From: Reticulascus tulasneorum
Taxonomy: Eukaryota > Ascomycota > Sordariomycetes > Glomerellales > Reticulascaceae
Length of the DNA: 64,000 bases
Reading direction: 5' to 3'
NCBI GenBank assembly: GCA_001557505.1
Contig: LSAX01000003.1
Location: 3,844,001-3,908,000 of the forward strand
The notes beneath the pieces were generated by a model. The model saw nothing but the letters and a program-made list of their open reading frames with translations, was not told where the DNA came from and ran no database searches. Numbering within the stretch: position 1 is the first letter of the stretch; each line of letters starts with the position of its first letter. Position numbers and translations under genes: made by a program. Below are positions 10,676 through 23,580 of the stretch, one piece after another.

Positions 10676-11105
10676 GGGCTTCTGAGAAAGAAGTCGGCTC
10701 TTTCTTTTTGTTCTTAAGGATTTGTTGACATCACTTTTGCTGTCGCTACCCAAATGGAGTCCGTGATCGACATAGAGAATCGAGACATTGCACCAGAAAT
10801 ACTTGGTCAATTTTCTCGAAAGTCTGTATGAAAAACGGTAAGTGATTGCCAAATCTGACATCCGCTAGGGCCCCCCCTCACGCCAACCTGTCGAGGGGTG
10901 ACAAAAACGTGCAACTATTCACTTCACTGATACCTTTCGACCGACTTGATTGTGAAGTAGGTGATAACCCTTATGACAAGCCCATGACGCCAATCTCGTC
11001 AATTTGACATCTCGATGGCTCTGTACGTTTGGACCTTGACACTAGTTACATTCATTGGGTTTGTGATGGCGATGAATACAACGACTTGGCAGCATCGGAG
11101 CCTGT
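10676..11105. other. Intergenic, nothing recognised
   Basis: No open frame with a recognisable domain, no tRNA-like fold and no repeat was seen here. Confidence 0.5.
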
Positions 11106-12244
11106 TCAACATGCAGTTCGATGGAAATGAGCCAGAGGTCTTGACAGTCCGGTGGCGATGGCGTCATTAGCAACGCCCGCCTCGATATCCAAGTCCCCGA
11201 TAGACTGTTCCACGTCGCAAAGGTCCTCCAATGTTCGCAGCACTTCCTGTCGTGCTTTATCAAATAAGGTTAGCACGTCTGAAATCAAGAGGATTGCCGT
11301 CGTCTTTCTTCCAAGAGAGTGCGCAGCTGAGTCTTGGTTTCCCGGGATAGGCTTGACTTACTCTTCCTTGTCTCGAGCTACCTGTGATAAGATGGACACC
11401 AGTTCATTGCAGCCCTCCGCCTCCGATTTATGGTTTTGAATGGCATCAACCAGGTCGCCCAGCGGGAATAGTCCATATCGAATGTTATTTGCAAGTGCCG
11501 GGAAAGTGTCATTGGACCGTATAGAATTAAGGCGAATTGAAAGTCTTTGGCCCCATCTCTCATGGAGTCACGGAATACTTGGGATATGGGTCGTCATGCC
11601 ATCTCGTGCCATCTGGGGCCGCATTCAGAATGGCCTACATCTCGCTAAGAACGGACCTGGTCTCTGCCATTGGCCAAATGCTTGCCACCCGGCACCTGGG
11701 TATGGATATAATCAAAGCGTCAAGAGTTGGCTCGGTGTTGTCCAAGCTCGACCAGCCGTGGCACCACCACGACTGTCTGGTGGCCCTCTGTTGGCAAGTC
11801 CTTCAAGATTCTTAAATTCCTTTTTCCAGACACCTCTGGTAGTCCATACGTCGGGGCGCTTCAGATGTAGTTGTCTGGTGGATAGATTGCTCCTATATAG
11901 GCTGAGGAGGTGTTCATCTAGGCCCTTGCTTGTGGATGGAATCGCGACAATAGGTAACTTCGAATGTTGATTTGTATGTCATCGCTGGAAACGATTCGCC
12001 TCGGCTTCTCTGCTGCTGGTCCATCGTCTTTCGACAGATCAGGTGGAGTTGTGGCGAAAACTTTTCTCAGATGTGGGTTGCCCGCTGCTTCATCATTAGA
12101 ATGGGAAACCACGAAGCCGCCGCGGCAGGGGCGTACATTCCCTCTTTCCCTCTTTCCCTCTTTCCCTCGAACACCCTCGTTACAGCACAATAGGTACTTA
12201 GCTGAATAACAGGTAGTTCTAGTAAAGTACGTAGTATTTCTCAA
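11106..12244 (-). pseudogene. Decayed minus-strand gene with helical N-terminal-type region
   Basis: Coding-like pieces occur in alternating frames: 12150-11918 (DLSKDDGPAAEKPRRIVSSD), about 11955-11740 (LDEHLLSLYRSNLSTRQLHL), 11560-11500 (VFRDSMRDGAKDFQFALILYG), 11520-11362 (SNDTFPALANNIRYGLFPLG) and 11278-11106 (DVLTLFDKARQEVLRTLEDL). A GTAAGT...TTTCAG intron is plausible at 11361-11279. The helical, acidic segments resemble N-terminal regions of fungal STAND or HET-associated proteins, which is a weak impression. At least one frameshift between 11520 and 11500 and several stops argue for a pseudogene. Confidence 0.35.
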
Positions 12245-12270
12245 GTCAAGTAAATTCTAAGCAAGTTGTG

Positions 12271-12495
12271 GATATCTAGGGTATTCAGGTGGTTAACTAT
12301 TCACTGAAATGTTGTGAATATCCCGGATATTCTAATGGCTATTCATATGACTATTAGACTGAATATCCGGGATATTCAAGTGGCTATTCACTGGAATATT
12401 AGAGTAAATGTTGGAAACATTCAAATAACTACTCACATCAATATCAGAGTGAATATTCGAGATATTCAGGTGGTTGTTTATATGAATACTAAAGT
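12271..12495 (+). repeat. Tandem array of five 45-bp units with internal palindromes
   Basis: Units start at 12271, 12316, 12361, 12406 and 12451, each exactly 45 bp. The best-preserved unit opens with GAATATCCGGGATATTC, an 8-bp perfect inverted repeat around one central base, and ends GAATATTAGAGT. Because 45 is a multiple of three, a spurious frame of 15-residue repeats (NIRDIQVAIH-type) crosses the array. Confidence 0.8.
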
Positions 12496-13915
12496 GATCA
12501 TACTTCTTTGTAAACCAGATTGGCATCCCCCTCAGTGCATAGTCCCTTTGAGCCGCTTGGGTACTCTCTATATCGTGCCATTGGTCCTTCCACAAGCACT
12601 GCATCGGTGGGTGTGTATGAGAGCCTTTTCAACCATGCTAGTTGCCACTTAACCAGTAATATCTCACGCAGAAGAATAGTCAGTCTAAAGGCCGAGCTTC
12701 TCTCCAGTCGTTAATAAGGCCCGAATATTAGAGGCGATGGGCTACTTCCAGCCAGCTATAAATACTGGCACAATTGTCAGACCATTGTAACCACGAATAC
12801 TCTCTGGTTTGCAAGTCCAGGGGTTGATAGCAGCAGGGTGAAGCTGTTCTGAAAGTTTCTCATATGGCCTATACCGGCTCCCACATCGGTTCAGCAAGCG
12901 AAGCTGCATCCAGTCTCCTAGTAAAACCAGCACTTTGGTGAGTTCATTGTGAGGCTATACGACACTGTGGGGTTCACGAGTTCATTTTATCTGGCTGCCC
13001 GACAAGAAGTAGCTTTTAAGCACGGTTTATCATATCAATAGTGCTTTCGCACATTGCACAGCGTCTTTGCGCCATCATACATGTCCGAGTTCGTCTCACG
13101 TCGACATGTTTCTCCCACGACACCAGTCGTCCCAAGCCCAACCATCCAAAGTATTTACAAATCCAACGCCCAGCCAGTATCCAGGCCGGTTCCCGTGTAG
13201 ATTGATCTCGCCGTGTACCCAAATACAATTCCCCAACACCTCGCAAAAAAGAGCAGTTCCGCTGTTGTAGAATCTGGCGCCAGCCAGCCGGTACATCACG
13301 ACATACCCCCGTCGCATTTTTGTCCACCGGACCACCATAACCCCCGTAACCCCCAGTTCCCCAGGACCCCTCCAGTTAAAACGTTGGTTTGTAATTTATG
13401 TACAGGTCATTTCAGCCTCGGTCATTTCGAGGCTGAGTTTGCTCCTCTTGTCTTAGACGTGGATATGCTGTCACCACATATCCGAGGAGAGGCGGAAAAA
13501 ACGTATCCCCACCAGCTTGCAAGAGATAAAAGAGAAAGAGCTTCGCAAAAACGCAGACCAAACGCCCGAAACTGACAAGAGAAAACACTAGACAAGTAGG
13601 AAAACACAGGATTAGAGGCGCGGAATGCCGTCAAGGGTGTCTCCACCGCGGCATTCCAGTCCCCCTGGCAAAGATGTCATGACATGGTCATCAATCGTGA
13701 GATGTAGTCTTTCTTTTTTCGTGATTTTATTTTTCTTTCATTCGACCTTGATCTCTTTGACGACCTGGTCCAGGCCCAATTTGCTTGGGCGAGAACCCGA
13801 GGCAATTGGACTCGGGTTGGTACGCCGGAATCAATTGACAAGCGGTGGGGGTAGAAAGTCTGAGCACGAAATAGAAACGAAGCAAAACAGCAATGCAGGA
13901 CGTCGGGTGCACGTC
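12496..13915. other. Intergenic downstream of the C2H2 gene, no gene seen
   Basis: Only short overlapping frames occur. The region just below 13916 is the 3' flank of the minus-strand C2H2 gene. Confidence 0.5.
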
Positions 13916-16020
13916 TCACTGGAAGCAAAACTCTTCAACGAAGCCGTGCGACATGGTGTCTTGGTAGTTGGATGGCGTGACAGTGTTTGAGGACGAGATC
14001 GTCGAGAACGCTGTCTCTTGCGTCATGGCAGAGAGCGGTGAGCCTGCGCTGAATGACGAATACTCAAACGACGAGGCAGAGAGTGGTGGCATGGAGCTGG
14101 TGACAGACAGGATGGCAGCGTGCCCGGTACCGGTTGCGGTATCCACCGTCAACTCAGGCAGGTCGGCATACGCGTCGGGGGAGATGTCCATCTCGTACGA
14201 AACACCGATGCCAGCGAAGGACATGTCGATGCCCGACAGGGTCGACATGTTCTGGTTCTCGTAATACTCGGCCTCGTCGTCGTCGTCCATAGGGTCACTA
14301 TCATTGACGCCGACGTAGACCTCCTCAAACCAAAGCTTGAGCTCATTCATGGGAGGCCAGTCACCGCCACCCTTGCCGCCGCGTTTCTCGTCGTCTTCGC
14401 TGCGCTTGTTCTTGCCTCTGGGAGTCTTGGGCTTGAAGTGGGTCCGGCGAAGATGCGCGGCAGCGTTATAGTACGCACCGTAATGCTTCTTGGACTGGCA
14501 CTGCTTGCACTTGGAGAGAGGGTTGATTGCCTGCACCTTGGAGCGAAGGCCAACCGTTGCTGGATCGCGGCAGATGAACTTCTTGACAGTACCTTCGTGC
14601 TTCGCCTGGCTATGGCGTCGCAGCTCGTGCTCGCCGCGGAAGCCATCGGGATGCTCATCGCACATGGTGCAGTATACCTTTGGGTGCTTTGGTCGAGTGT
14701 AGCCGCTGTTCTTGCTTACGGCCACCTTGCCCTCTTTTCGGGTGGCGTGGCTGCCATGCGAGTGCTTGCTGGTCTCAAGCGGTTTTGGAAGCAGGGTTGC
14801 CTTGGCAGCGTTCTGAATCTGTCGCTGAATCGCCTCTCTGGCGCGACGCTCCAGGTGGGAAGCATTCGATGACATGCTATTCGCCGAGACCGAGCGCTCC
14901 ATCGACGTCGATCCCTGGAAGAGGAACGAGTCCGTTGGCGCGGAGGCTGCATACTGCTGCGGGGCTGGTTGAGGCAGACTGGCCCCCACACCGGCAAAGA
15001 GATCTTCGCCGGATGCGGAGCGCTTAGCACGAGATGGCATCTGAGGCATGTTGTAAGCCTCGTGGCTCATGAAGTCGGTTCTCTGCGATTGGGTCGAGCC
15101 CAATCTTGCCATTTCAAAAGCCCCGGTAAGAGACTGGTCGAACATGCCATGATTATCGAATGAGCTGCTTTCTCTCGACATCGACAAGGGCTCGCTCTCA
15201 GCAGCCGATGTGCCGGATATCATCGAAGGGCAGTCAGAAGTCATCTGGCTGCTGGAGCGGCGGAAGTTGAAGCTGTCGTTTGGGGGAGACAGATATGACT
15301 GCTGTGGTGGAGGTATCAAGGCGGTGGGCGAGAGGCCATCGTCTTGGGCAGCAAGAAAGTCCAGAGGATTCATGCCGACATTTGGTCCGGCGTATAAACC
15401 GTGCTCTTCGACCATCGGCAGTTGCTCCGGCCGACGTTGCGACGGGGCGCGTTGCAACGAGAATAGCTGGGCATTCGAGGGGTCATCTCTCGATTGGCAA
15501 AACCTGTCAAGGTTCGCCGACTGGGAGGTTCGCAGGGGAGCTACGGGGCCGGTTGCGACGAAAGGTGTTGACGAGGACGTCTCGGACCTGTTGGAGCGGC
15601 TTCGAGCCATGGCCATCGAGGGTGCCGGGGCGTACTGCTGAGACATTACTCGCGGCCGCTTGGTCGACTGAGGACCATCATTACCCCGCTCCTAGCAGTG
15701 ATGTGTTAGAGCAAGAGTGAGCGAGCGACTGTGATCACGGAGGAATTTACCGTTGTCCGGGCAGATCCCACAGAGGAGTAGCCCATATTGGACTTGCTTC
15801 GAGGGACCGTCGACCTCCTGTTGATGGGGAGGACATTGTGACGGGTCGTGGCGGAATCTACGCGGTATTCGCCTTGGGGGGCTACCAGATCATGCTGGTT
15901 ACCCGACGACAAAGTGGAGAGGCGATCTCTAAGTTTGTTCAGCTCTGCCTCCTTCTGTTGTACCAAGCGATGTATCTGAATTTCACTGAGCTGATCGACT
16001 GGTTGGCTCATGTTGTTCAT
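13916..16020 (-). CDS. C2H2 zinc-finger protein, probable transcription regulator, 681 aa
   Basis: Two exons, 16020-15751 and 15691-13916, are joined across a 59-nt intron (GTAAAT donor, CTCTAAC branch, CTGCTAG acceptor). The frame stays open and gives 681 residues. Residues ~10-40 form a Leu/Gln/Glu-rich probable coiled coil (EIQIHRLVQQKEAEL). A long Ser/Gln/Pro-rich region follows. Finger 1 (about residues 429-452) has C-x2-C, then H-x4-H ending HSQAKH. Finger 2 (about 484-505) has CKQC and HLRRTH. A basic stretch and an acidic DPMDDDDEAEYY segment come next, and the C-terminus is Ser/Thr-rich. This layout matches a conserved ascomycete family of C2H2 proteins; the function is not known to me. 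Starting at the internal ATG in exon 2 would lose the N-terminal coiled coil and intron, so the two-exon model is preferred. Confidence 0.85.
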
Positions 16021-19000
16021 CCTTTTTCACGAAAGATAGGTGAGCTGATGATGGACAAGGGAAAGGATAGCTTGTTGATAGAGCTAGGTTGGGCTGGGCT
16101 GGGTTGGGCTGGGGCTGACAGGCGAACTTTGGGCGTTTGCCTCCAAAGATCAGTGAGTCGAACAAGTCAGTAGTGCTACTCCTACAGCCTCGTCTTCGCT
16201 CATCCAACGAGTACGAGAACTAGCGGGGGTGGAGGACGATTGTTTGGTATTGCGCGTAACAATTATCCCGTTCCGTTTTGTTTCTCGTCTCGAAGAATAG
16301 GTCAAGGTCAAGGTAGGTTGGCAAGCAAGCTTCGAATGGGAAAAGACGATCACAAGAAAGGAAGTTAAGGGCGAGCAGCGAGGCAAGTGGATTAAATGGA
16401 ACGAGAGGATGAGCAAAGCAATGGCGATCCAGTCGTGGAGTGAGGCTTTGATGTACCCACCCTGTGCAAGTAATATCGGTGATACAGGATGAGTCGGTAG
16501 GTAGTGGAGGGGGACAAGGGCAAGGGTATGTTGGGGGTGGGCAATCTATTTAGGCCGCGCTGGTCTTCTTCGAGATGGAGAGGGTGTGTGGATGGGTGGA
16601 TGTCTCGGGATGTTTGAAGCACGGTTCGAAGAAGAAGAGATGGGACGCAGTGCTCTGTGCTGGTCCTTTTGGTTAGGATGGGATGGATGGATGCACGCCA
16701 ACCTAGGTAGTGGAAGAGATGGAAGATGTGATGGACGCGGCGCGCTGCAAGGTTGCAAGCCCACGCAGGTCGATTACAGGGAAGTTAGAGTGGGTGCAGC
16801 AGCGGTCTGGCAGGGGGTGTGAGTGCTCAGTGGTACAGCCTGCAGCGGGTTTAGTGGAGAGGGTGAGGTGGGATTCGGTGTCGAGGCCTGTGACGACGTT
16901 CGTTTTAGCGGGTTTGACACGACGGTTAGTGCATACTATCGACAGGGGGCGTGCCCAAGGAACATGACGCCCGATCAGAAGCCTGGTTCCCCACTGAGGG
17001 ATCACCGTGGATTGGAAGATGGGGGTTGTGGTGTGGTGTGTATACACCTGGTGTGGTGATGACCTCTCGCTCTAACCATTTGGAAAAGAGCCGACCCCGC
17101 CAGCCTGACTTGCATTCATCCCATCGAGATGGGCGTGACCCCATAGTCTGCACAGAGTCATCCCTTCTTTGTTTCGAATCTTTGACGGAAAGCACCCGAT
17201 GCTCTCGGTCGGTCTCGGAAGTTTTTGATTGCTTCATCTGCTGCTATGATGACATTCCGGTGACGAAGAAGACGACTACACCGTGACACACGGGCCTGAT
17301 ACCCAACGGACAGAACGAAGATCCTCACATATCGTGTGACGAGTCGGAACCGAAGTACATTTACGCAATTCGGTCCTTCAGCTCTACCTGGCATGCTACT
17401 ACTCTCTGCAATGGCTCGGGATCAATGTACCTACAGAGAGGTAAAAAGCAATGGGCAATGACGGAAGGCTGTAACACTAGGGAAAGGGAAAAAGCAAAGA
17501 ACCGCAACAGCCAACCAAGATCAAATCCCATGCCCGTCTGCAGCTTTCCGTGATCTTGGTCCAACATGCCATCCGTGGGGTTGTAAGACGGGCGCGCGAG
17601 CCACCACCATCACCACGCAATCCACGATGCTCCCCCCATCCTATGTACATTTCTAAGACTTAGGTAGTGAGCGAATGAGTGATGTGACGATTGCTGCCAG
17701 ATGCCTCCCACTTCCCCCCAAACCCAATCCCGAAATCGAAACCCCAGATGCGGCCCACTCAGACTCAGCACATGGCCACGACGTGCCTCCGACCGTCTCC
17801 TCAGCCCACAGATGGCCTATCACAATTACATCTGCATGTAGGTGAATGGGCTGCTGCCCGGGCTTGTTGCGACTTGCTCCTCCTCCGTCATCTCTCATTT
17901 GCTCAACCTGCGTTGTCCTCGCATGCATGCACGCCATGTATGCCACAGACCATTCAAGACGCAACTGATCCAATCGTCGCCCAAACCCCACTGTTTGCCT
18001 CATTTGTTTTTGGAAATTCCGACCATTAGGAGTTGTCGGCCTTCGAACTAAACACACGATTGGCTGTGGGCTGCTCATACGAGAGTGAGGCGACCGCCCC
18101 GCCAAATAACCATAGGTCCTGGATTTCTGTGCTAATGGGTTGCGTGGTCCGCAAGGGAACCATGCCGGCCGCCTTCTTTTGCTGGGATCATTACACGAGG
18201 CATGACTTGAGCTCTGCACATCGTTGCCGAGATGGTCGTTGCGACTTTTTGAAGCGGGTAGTTCTGGCCTTGGTATTGCGGGCTGGGGCTCAATTACTAG
18301 TCCAGTCTAGTGTATGCACATATGTGGCCTACGAGACCATCGTTGCAGACCTCACCGAATTTCACTGCCGATGTTTTGTCGGCCCACACATGAGCATCTT
18401 GTGCCTGGTTGACTTCGTAGCCCGAGCAGCTCTTACCGCCTCTTGTCAGGCTTGGACGTCGATGTCTCGCATCCCTAGGCATATCCCTTCACCGTCTTAA
18501 TCCGGTATGCCAGATGCTGAGACCATCGGGGCCCATGCATGGCCATGCCAGAAGCCAGTCGGATGCTCGCATTCGCAGCACCAGCCAGCCATTTATCTCG
18601 GTGAAGAGCCTCGCAGTAAACCCAAAATTTTGGCCGTCCAATCCGGATGCCCAATGTTTTGCTTGCCGTTTCTTGCAGCCATAGTGTATTTTCGGCTGCA
18701 TTCATTATCGAACTGGATTTTCTCGGCACCTCTGTCGTTGGCTGTTCGAAAAAAGCGCCGCATGCTGCACGCCGCTGTGGTCTTTTGTTTTGCCTTTGTA
18801 ATTCCCTCATCCCACGAGATCTTCGCAGATTCCTACAGCAGACCTACATATGGGTTTCTGCCCGCTTGTTTGAATGATGGCCAATGAGTAACGGCGAATT
18901 GCACGTGTCATGTGCTTGCATTGAAGTCTATTTCTTTATGGCCGGCCGAGTCCGAGAGTCCCGACTGCTGCCGCTCCAAGCGCAGGTGGCTGCATCTCGA

Positions 19001-19436
19001 GAGGTAGCATAGCACGGACAATGTTTGGGATAGATCTTGAAGTGCCAACTGATCACTTGGTCGAGAGCTTCTCCAGATCAAACAAACGCCCCTGCATCCA
19101 CGCGCAGCATGACTATCTTGGTATCACTATGTTCGGCAATTTTACTACAATCTAACAATGAATCGACAGCATGAGTGAGTGAGTGCCAGCCTGATCGATG
19201 CTTCAAATCGCTCACCTGATAGGTCACGTGCCCCTGGTGGAAATTGATTGAAGTACGTGATGAAGCGTCATCCGGTAAAACCACGGGTCATCAGTGTAGA
19301 TGCCACCTGTTGAGTGCGCCAATGTTACATCTCGCATCGTAAGCAGCTTCAGTGTTTCCGGTGGCCACAAGAGCAGTCAATCCCGGTTTCCCACACAAGA
19401 CCCTGCATGTGAACGAACATCCGTACAAACGGCACA
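16021..19436. other. Promoter and leader side of two divergent genes, no gene seen
   Basis: This 3.4 kb separates the C2H2 gene (minus) from yos9 (plus). Read on the minus strand, 16020-16620 is CT-rich, as in long fungal 5' leaders. Frames of 111-188 codons at 17653-18810 are mutually overlapping, lack domains and look like chance frames. Confidence 0.5.
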
Positions 19437-21006
19437 ATGCGCCGTCTCAATCTGGTATTGCTGGCGACTTTCCAGCTATCTCGAGCTAAACAACCAGGCT
19501 TCAGCGTCCATGATGACCTCGTGGCTTACCCTCAGGTACCCAGCCTCCTGCTGCGAGACTTAACTCCTGCTAATATCTCTACCGAAGTATGATATAGTCT
19601 TCTCCGAATCATTCATCTCCGAGCAAGATGCTCAATCTCTAGTCGAGCGGGCGCATCCCAATCCTACATACTCCGCCGACTTCTCAACACCGTCCGACCT
19701 CTCCAAAAATGTACGGGACACCAGCACAGACGATCAAGTTGGAGAGTCGGAGGTTGCCGAGACATACGAGATAATGAACTTATCGCCATCGCGATACTTG
19801 TGCGCGATACCGCTACTAGAGCCTCAAGCTCCAGAGAACCACACGGCCAACGAGCTGGCAAGACAGGCCGAGGCACGGGAGCTGGCAAAGGCTTCGGCAC
19901 ATGGCTGGGAACTACTTAATGATTTGGATGGACACTGCTTATACTTCATGTCAGGCTGGTGGAGCTACAGCTTCTGCTACAATCGTGAGATCGTACAGTT
20001 CCATGCGCTGCCAACCGTCCCCAACGGCCAACCGCCGGTTCGAGACCCACATACTGCCGAATACGTTCTGGGACGAGTGACATCTGCACCTGCCGGACAG
20101 AGGCGGCCGGCACAGAATCAAAAATCGACGCCTGGTTCTGTCGAGAAGCCCGCAAATACCGACCTCCAAGTCAAGGGCGACCAGCGATACTTGATTCAGC
20201 GCCTAGACGGAGGCACGGTCTGCGACCTGACTGGCCGCGACCGCACAATCGAAGTGCAATACCACTGCGTGCCCGGTATGAAGGGCGATCGAATAGGATG
20301 GATCAAGGAAGTGACGACCTGCGCATATCTGATGGTTGTCAACACCCCGCGACTATGCGCCGACGTCGCCTTCCTCCCTCCGAGAGTAAGGACCGCGAAC
20401 CCTATCAGCTGCCAGATGATAATCCCATCGGATGATCCAAATGCTCAGGCAGAATGGCATCGAATGAAGACACTAGAGGCAGAGGAAGCGATGATGCCGC
20501 CGCTGGAGACAAAGGAGGACCAGGCCCTAGACCAGAAGACGCCAGACAAAACACCGCCACAACAAGCCCAGCTAGGCATAAATATCGGCGGCGTCATCGT
20601 AGGAGCACGGAACGTTCTCAGCACCGGCGACGAAGAAGGAAAACCACCCACCAAGCTCGCGCCGCCGAGGAGCTACCTCCCCGGTCGTGGCCATGGGCCG
20701 ATGGTGGAGATTATTGCTAGCGCAAAGAGTAAAGCCGAGGGTGGCAAGACGGAGGTCCTCAACTCTGACGAACTGGCCAAGCTTGACTTGGATCCCAAAC
20801 TGGTCGAAGAGATGAAGCAGGAGTTGCAGAAACTGGCTGGCGATAAGGGCTGGAAGCTGGAAGTTGTGGAAGGCCCAGATGACCCACGCGAGATCCGCGG
20901 TATTGTAGATGTGGATGAAAGCGAGGAAGCTGATGAGGCAGGTTCGAAGGATGCCGCAGCGGAGGAAGAGGGCAGCGAAGAAAAATTCTTCCGGGAGGAG
21001 TTGTAG
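19437..21006 (+). CDS. yos9: YOS9/OS-9 family ER lectin, 505 aa
   Basis: Exon 1 is 19437-19535 and exon 2 is 19588-21006, with a 52-nt intron (GTACCC, GCTAAT branch, CCGAAG acceptor). Yos9 recognises trimmed N-glycans on misfolded proteins in the ER lumen and hands them to the Hrd1 ubiquitin ligase complex. Residues 1-~20 form a hydrophobic signal peptide. The MRH lectin domain spans about residues 145-300, with GHCLYFMSGWWSYSFCY and later YLIQRLDGGTVCDLTG, IEVQYHCVP and CAYLMVVNTPRLC. The C-terminal third is acidic and charged. The last four residues are REEL, which resembles a KDEL/HDEL-type ER retrieval signal. The internal ATG at 19774 would delete the signal peptide, so the upstream start is preferred. 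Confidence 0.92.
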
Positions 21007-23580
21007 AGGCATTGGTTTGCAGGCCCAGTACGGGCGCTACAGGTAGCATTCAATGTGATACAGATTTTCACCCTCATCTCTATGTTACTATCTATCTACT
21101 GACATGACCTCGGAACACGAGCCCTTTGTCTGCTCCCTCAGCGCCGCCAGTTCGAGCTCGCAACGTTGCGCTTGGCAAGACCATGTTTACCACGGCTTTC
21201 TCTGCTAAGTAGGAAGGAGCTCATATGTTGTCATTAAGCAACCGGTGATGTGTGACCAAGACGTGGGGTTATGGCAACACCAAGGCTCACGTGGTGGAGA
21301 GCAAACATTCGTGCAGCGTTGGTGATAGCCTAACTCGCGTCGAGATCGGCTGGGCACCACTTCCTATCCGAGAAGGTAAATGACGAATCAAGTGATTCAA
21401 GCCAAGCGCTCTGAATGCGAGCGAAGTCTGTGGCGTTGAGGACAAGATCTTGGCCAGATTCCGATACTTCATGATTGCCACATTGATGTTCCATCCAGAT
21501 ACCAGCAACAAGCCAAAGACAAGCAAGTGTATGTGGATTAGGGGTAGCCATCACGAAATGGTATGCGAACGCGTTATCTGGCAAGCATGATCTAGCCGTT
21601 ACTCTCCTCTACTAAATGTGACGGCTCAAACAACTGAAAACTCAAGAGCACGCAATGGCCCAAGCATACGGAAGATGGGTCGATGAAGATGTAGCAACGA
21701 GGACGAGGCCGAGGATGCGGCCGATGATAACAAGAGGAAAGCACTTCTGCGCTGGGTAGTCAGAGCCAAGTAAGCGCAAACTCTGGTCGTCAATTAAGGT
21801 TCATGTAGGCCATATTAGTGGGCATCACTAGCCATGTCTGTCAGATCCAATCTTGGCAATCGCCACAAGCACTACTTGTAACGAGATTGCGCATACTTCA
21901 TAGGTAGTACGTTACCCATCGAATGCGCGCTCGCAACAAAATACTAAGCCGGAATGGCGGCCCTTGGCTTAACGAGGGGGTGCGTCTGTATGGTCGCGCG
22001 CCGTTCTTCGCAATGCCCTTCTTACTGGCGATGTGTAAACTAGATAGATGAGGAGAGCTTCATTTGATATCCTAGGCCCGTCAACGAACATGCAGTTAAC
22101 AGTCTTTTTATAAGATGCGGCTTTGTCAGCTACTCTTTTAGTCGGCGATTGCTTGGATCTGCGTGTTGCTCTTGACGTGCCAATGATGAATGAGCGATCG
22201 TTAACGCTTACCCAGAACGAACACGATGTTGTTCCGATGCTGCTAAATATGGAATGGCGTCTTTACCAAGCCAGCTTACATATGTCGTACGGCTCGTGGA
22301 TGGCCATTTTGCACCAGGGGTGCTGATAACCGTGCATGACCGCGGGGAATATCCCCAACATCCCACTTCCCGTTTAACAAACACCATCCCGACTTCCCGA
22401 CTCTTGGAACTGACTACCTTGTGGGCATTCTTTTATCTCAGAGTACCAGTAGTTCCAGCAAACAGTTGGAGATGGCGGAACTTCCGCTGCGATTTAGCTG
22501 AAAAAAGTAGAGGCTCTGCAAGGTTAACCCGAGCGAGCCAAAATAGCCGGCGTGCCTGCCCTTAGCAAGCATTCTTTCGACGATACGCTTACCGCGATCA
22601 GCAGGTGGACGGAGCCGGAGACGGACGGTATCAGCAGCCGCAGGGGGGTCTGGGAGCCTCACGCCACGGAGATATTGCAAGCCCATATCCCACTGGTCAT
22701 GCGTCATTGGCGATGGGAGCTTTCCCCCCATTGCCTGCCTGGTTCCGACGCCGGATAGAAGCCTCCTGAGCTCGGGTGCAATTTTTGGTAGCCCTCAATC
22801 AACGGGGCTCACGCTCCTGGGCTCCCAGCCTCAAGCCTCCATGGCCTTTTATTCTTTCGGACTATATCTGGCAGTTGTGTATCGCCCGAATGCACGTTCC
22901 CAGCCTTGATGCTACCTTCCGATCTTCCAGTCAGCGCTTGGCCGTTGTAAGCGAGATCATCGGAGGCGCGTCCGCATCGTAGCGTATAATCGTATAGCTT
23001 GAGTTGTTCTAGACGATACTCAAGTGAAGCTTTCGGTCCGTACTTTCTTAGTAGGAACCACAAGCGGCGGGTTTTCTTCTCTGTATAATTCGTTGGTGGT
23101 CTTGTCCTCCGGGGGCTCTTTTGAGACGGCTGGGCGAACAGCTACCCCTGCAGCTGGGGTGCTGTTCTTTATCTCGCCCTGGTTTGGTAGCCCCTTGCAG
23201 ATGTGCTGCATCTGAACTATATTCCAAAAGGTCCTGATGCCATTCCTCACGCGCACACTTTTGCAAGTGCTCCTGCCTGGTTCGGGAAGGCTGATCTTAG
23301 CAGTGTAGACTAAGGAGTTTCCCATATTGCTAATCTTGGCCAGCCACCAACATTCTGGAGATCGTTTTGCTAGAAATCTCTTACTGGCTTAGTCGCGTAG
23401 ATTCATGGTTTCTCTGATCTTGTTGGTGGAAAAACTTGTCAAGCTTTATTTCATTGTGAAGTCCTGAATGCTCAGTATTGATGGAACCGATACATAAAGT
23501 CACGTCTTCCAGGAGAAACTTAACGATGATAGCTCCAGTCGGCAAGCAATTCTGGTGCCGCCTACGCAAGTCCCATCGCC
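21007..23580. other. Intergenic, no convincing gene
   Basis: No supported gene. A minus-strand frame at 23020-23325 (101 codons, ending with a Pro/Lys/Glu-rich segment) has a coding-like composition but no domain. It sits in the promoter region of the downstream subtilase. Confidence 0.45.

Noticed and set aside
10391..10717. 108-codon plus-strand frame across the tRNA locus
   Set aside because: It overlaps the whole initiator tRNA and its terminator, and the reading is explained by the tRNA structure. No domain.
12314..12652. 112-codon frame with 15-residue repeats
   Set aside because: It is produced by the 45-bp AT-rich tandem repeat and shows no other sign of coding.
14120..14872. 250-codon plus-strand frame
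   Set aside because: Antisense shadow of the C2H2 gene, whose zinc fingers and splice junction are convincing on the minus strand.
17653..18219. 188-codon minus-strand frame
   Set aside because: Overlapping frames of similar length on both strands, low-quality composition and no domain.
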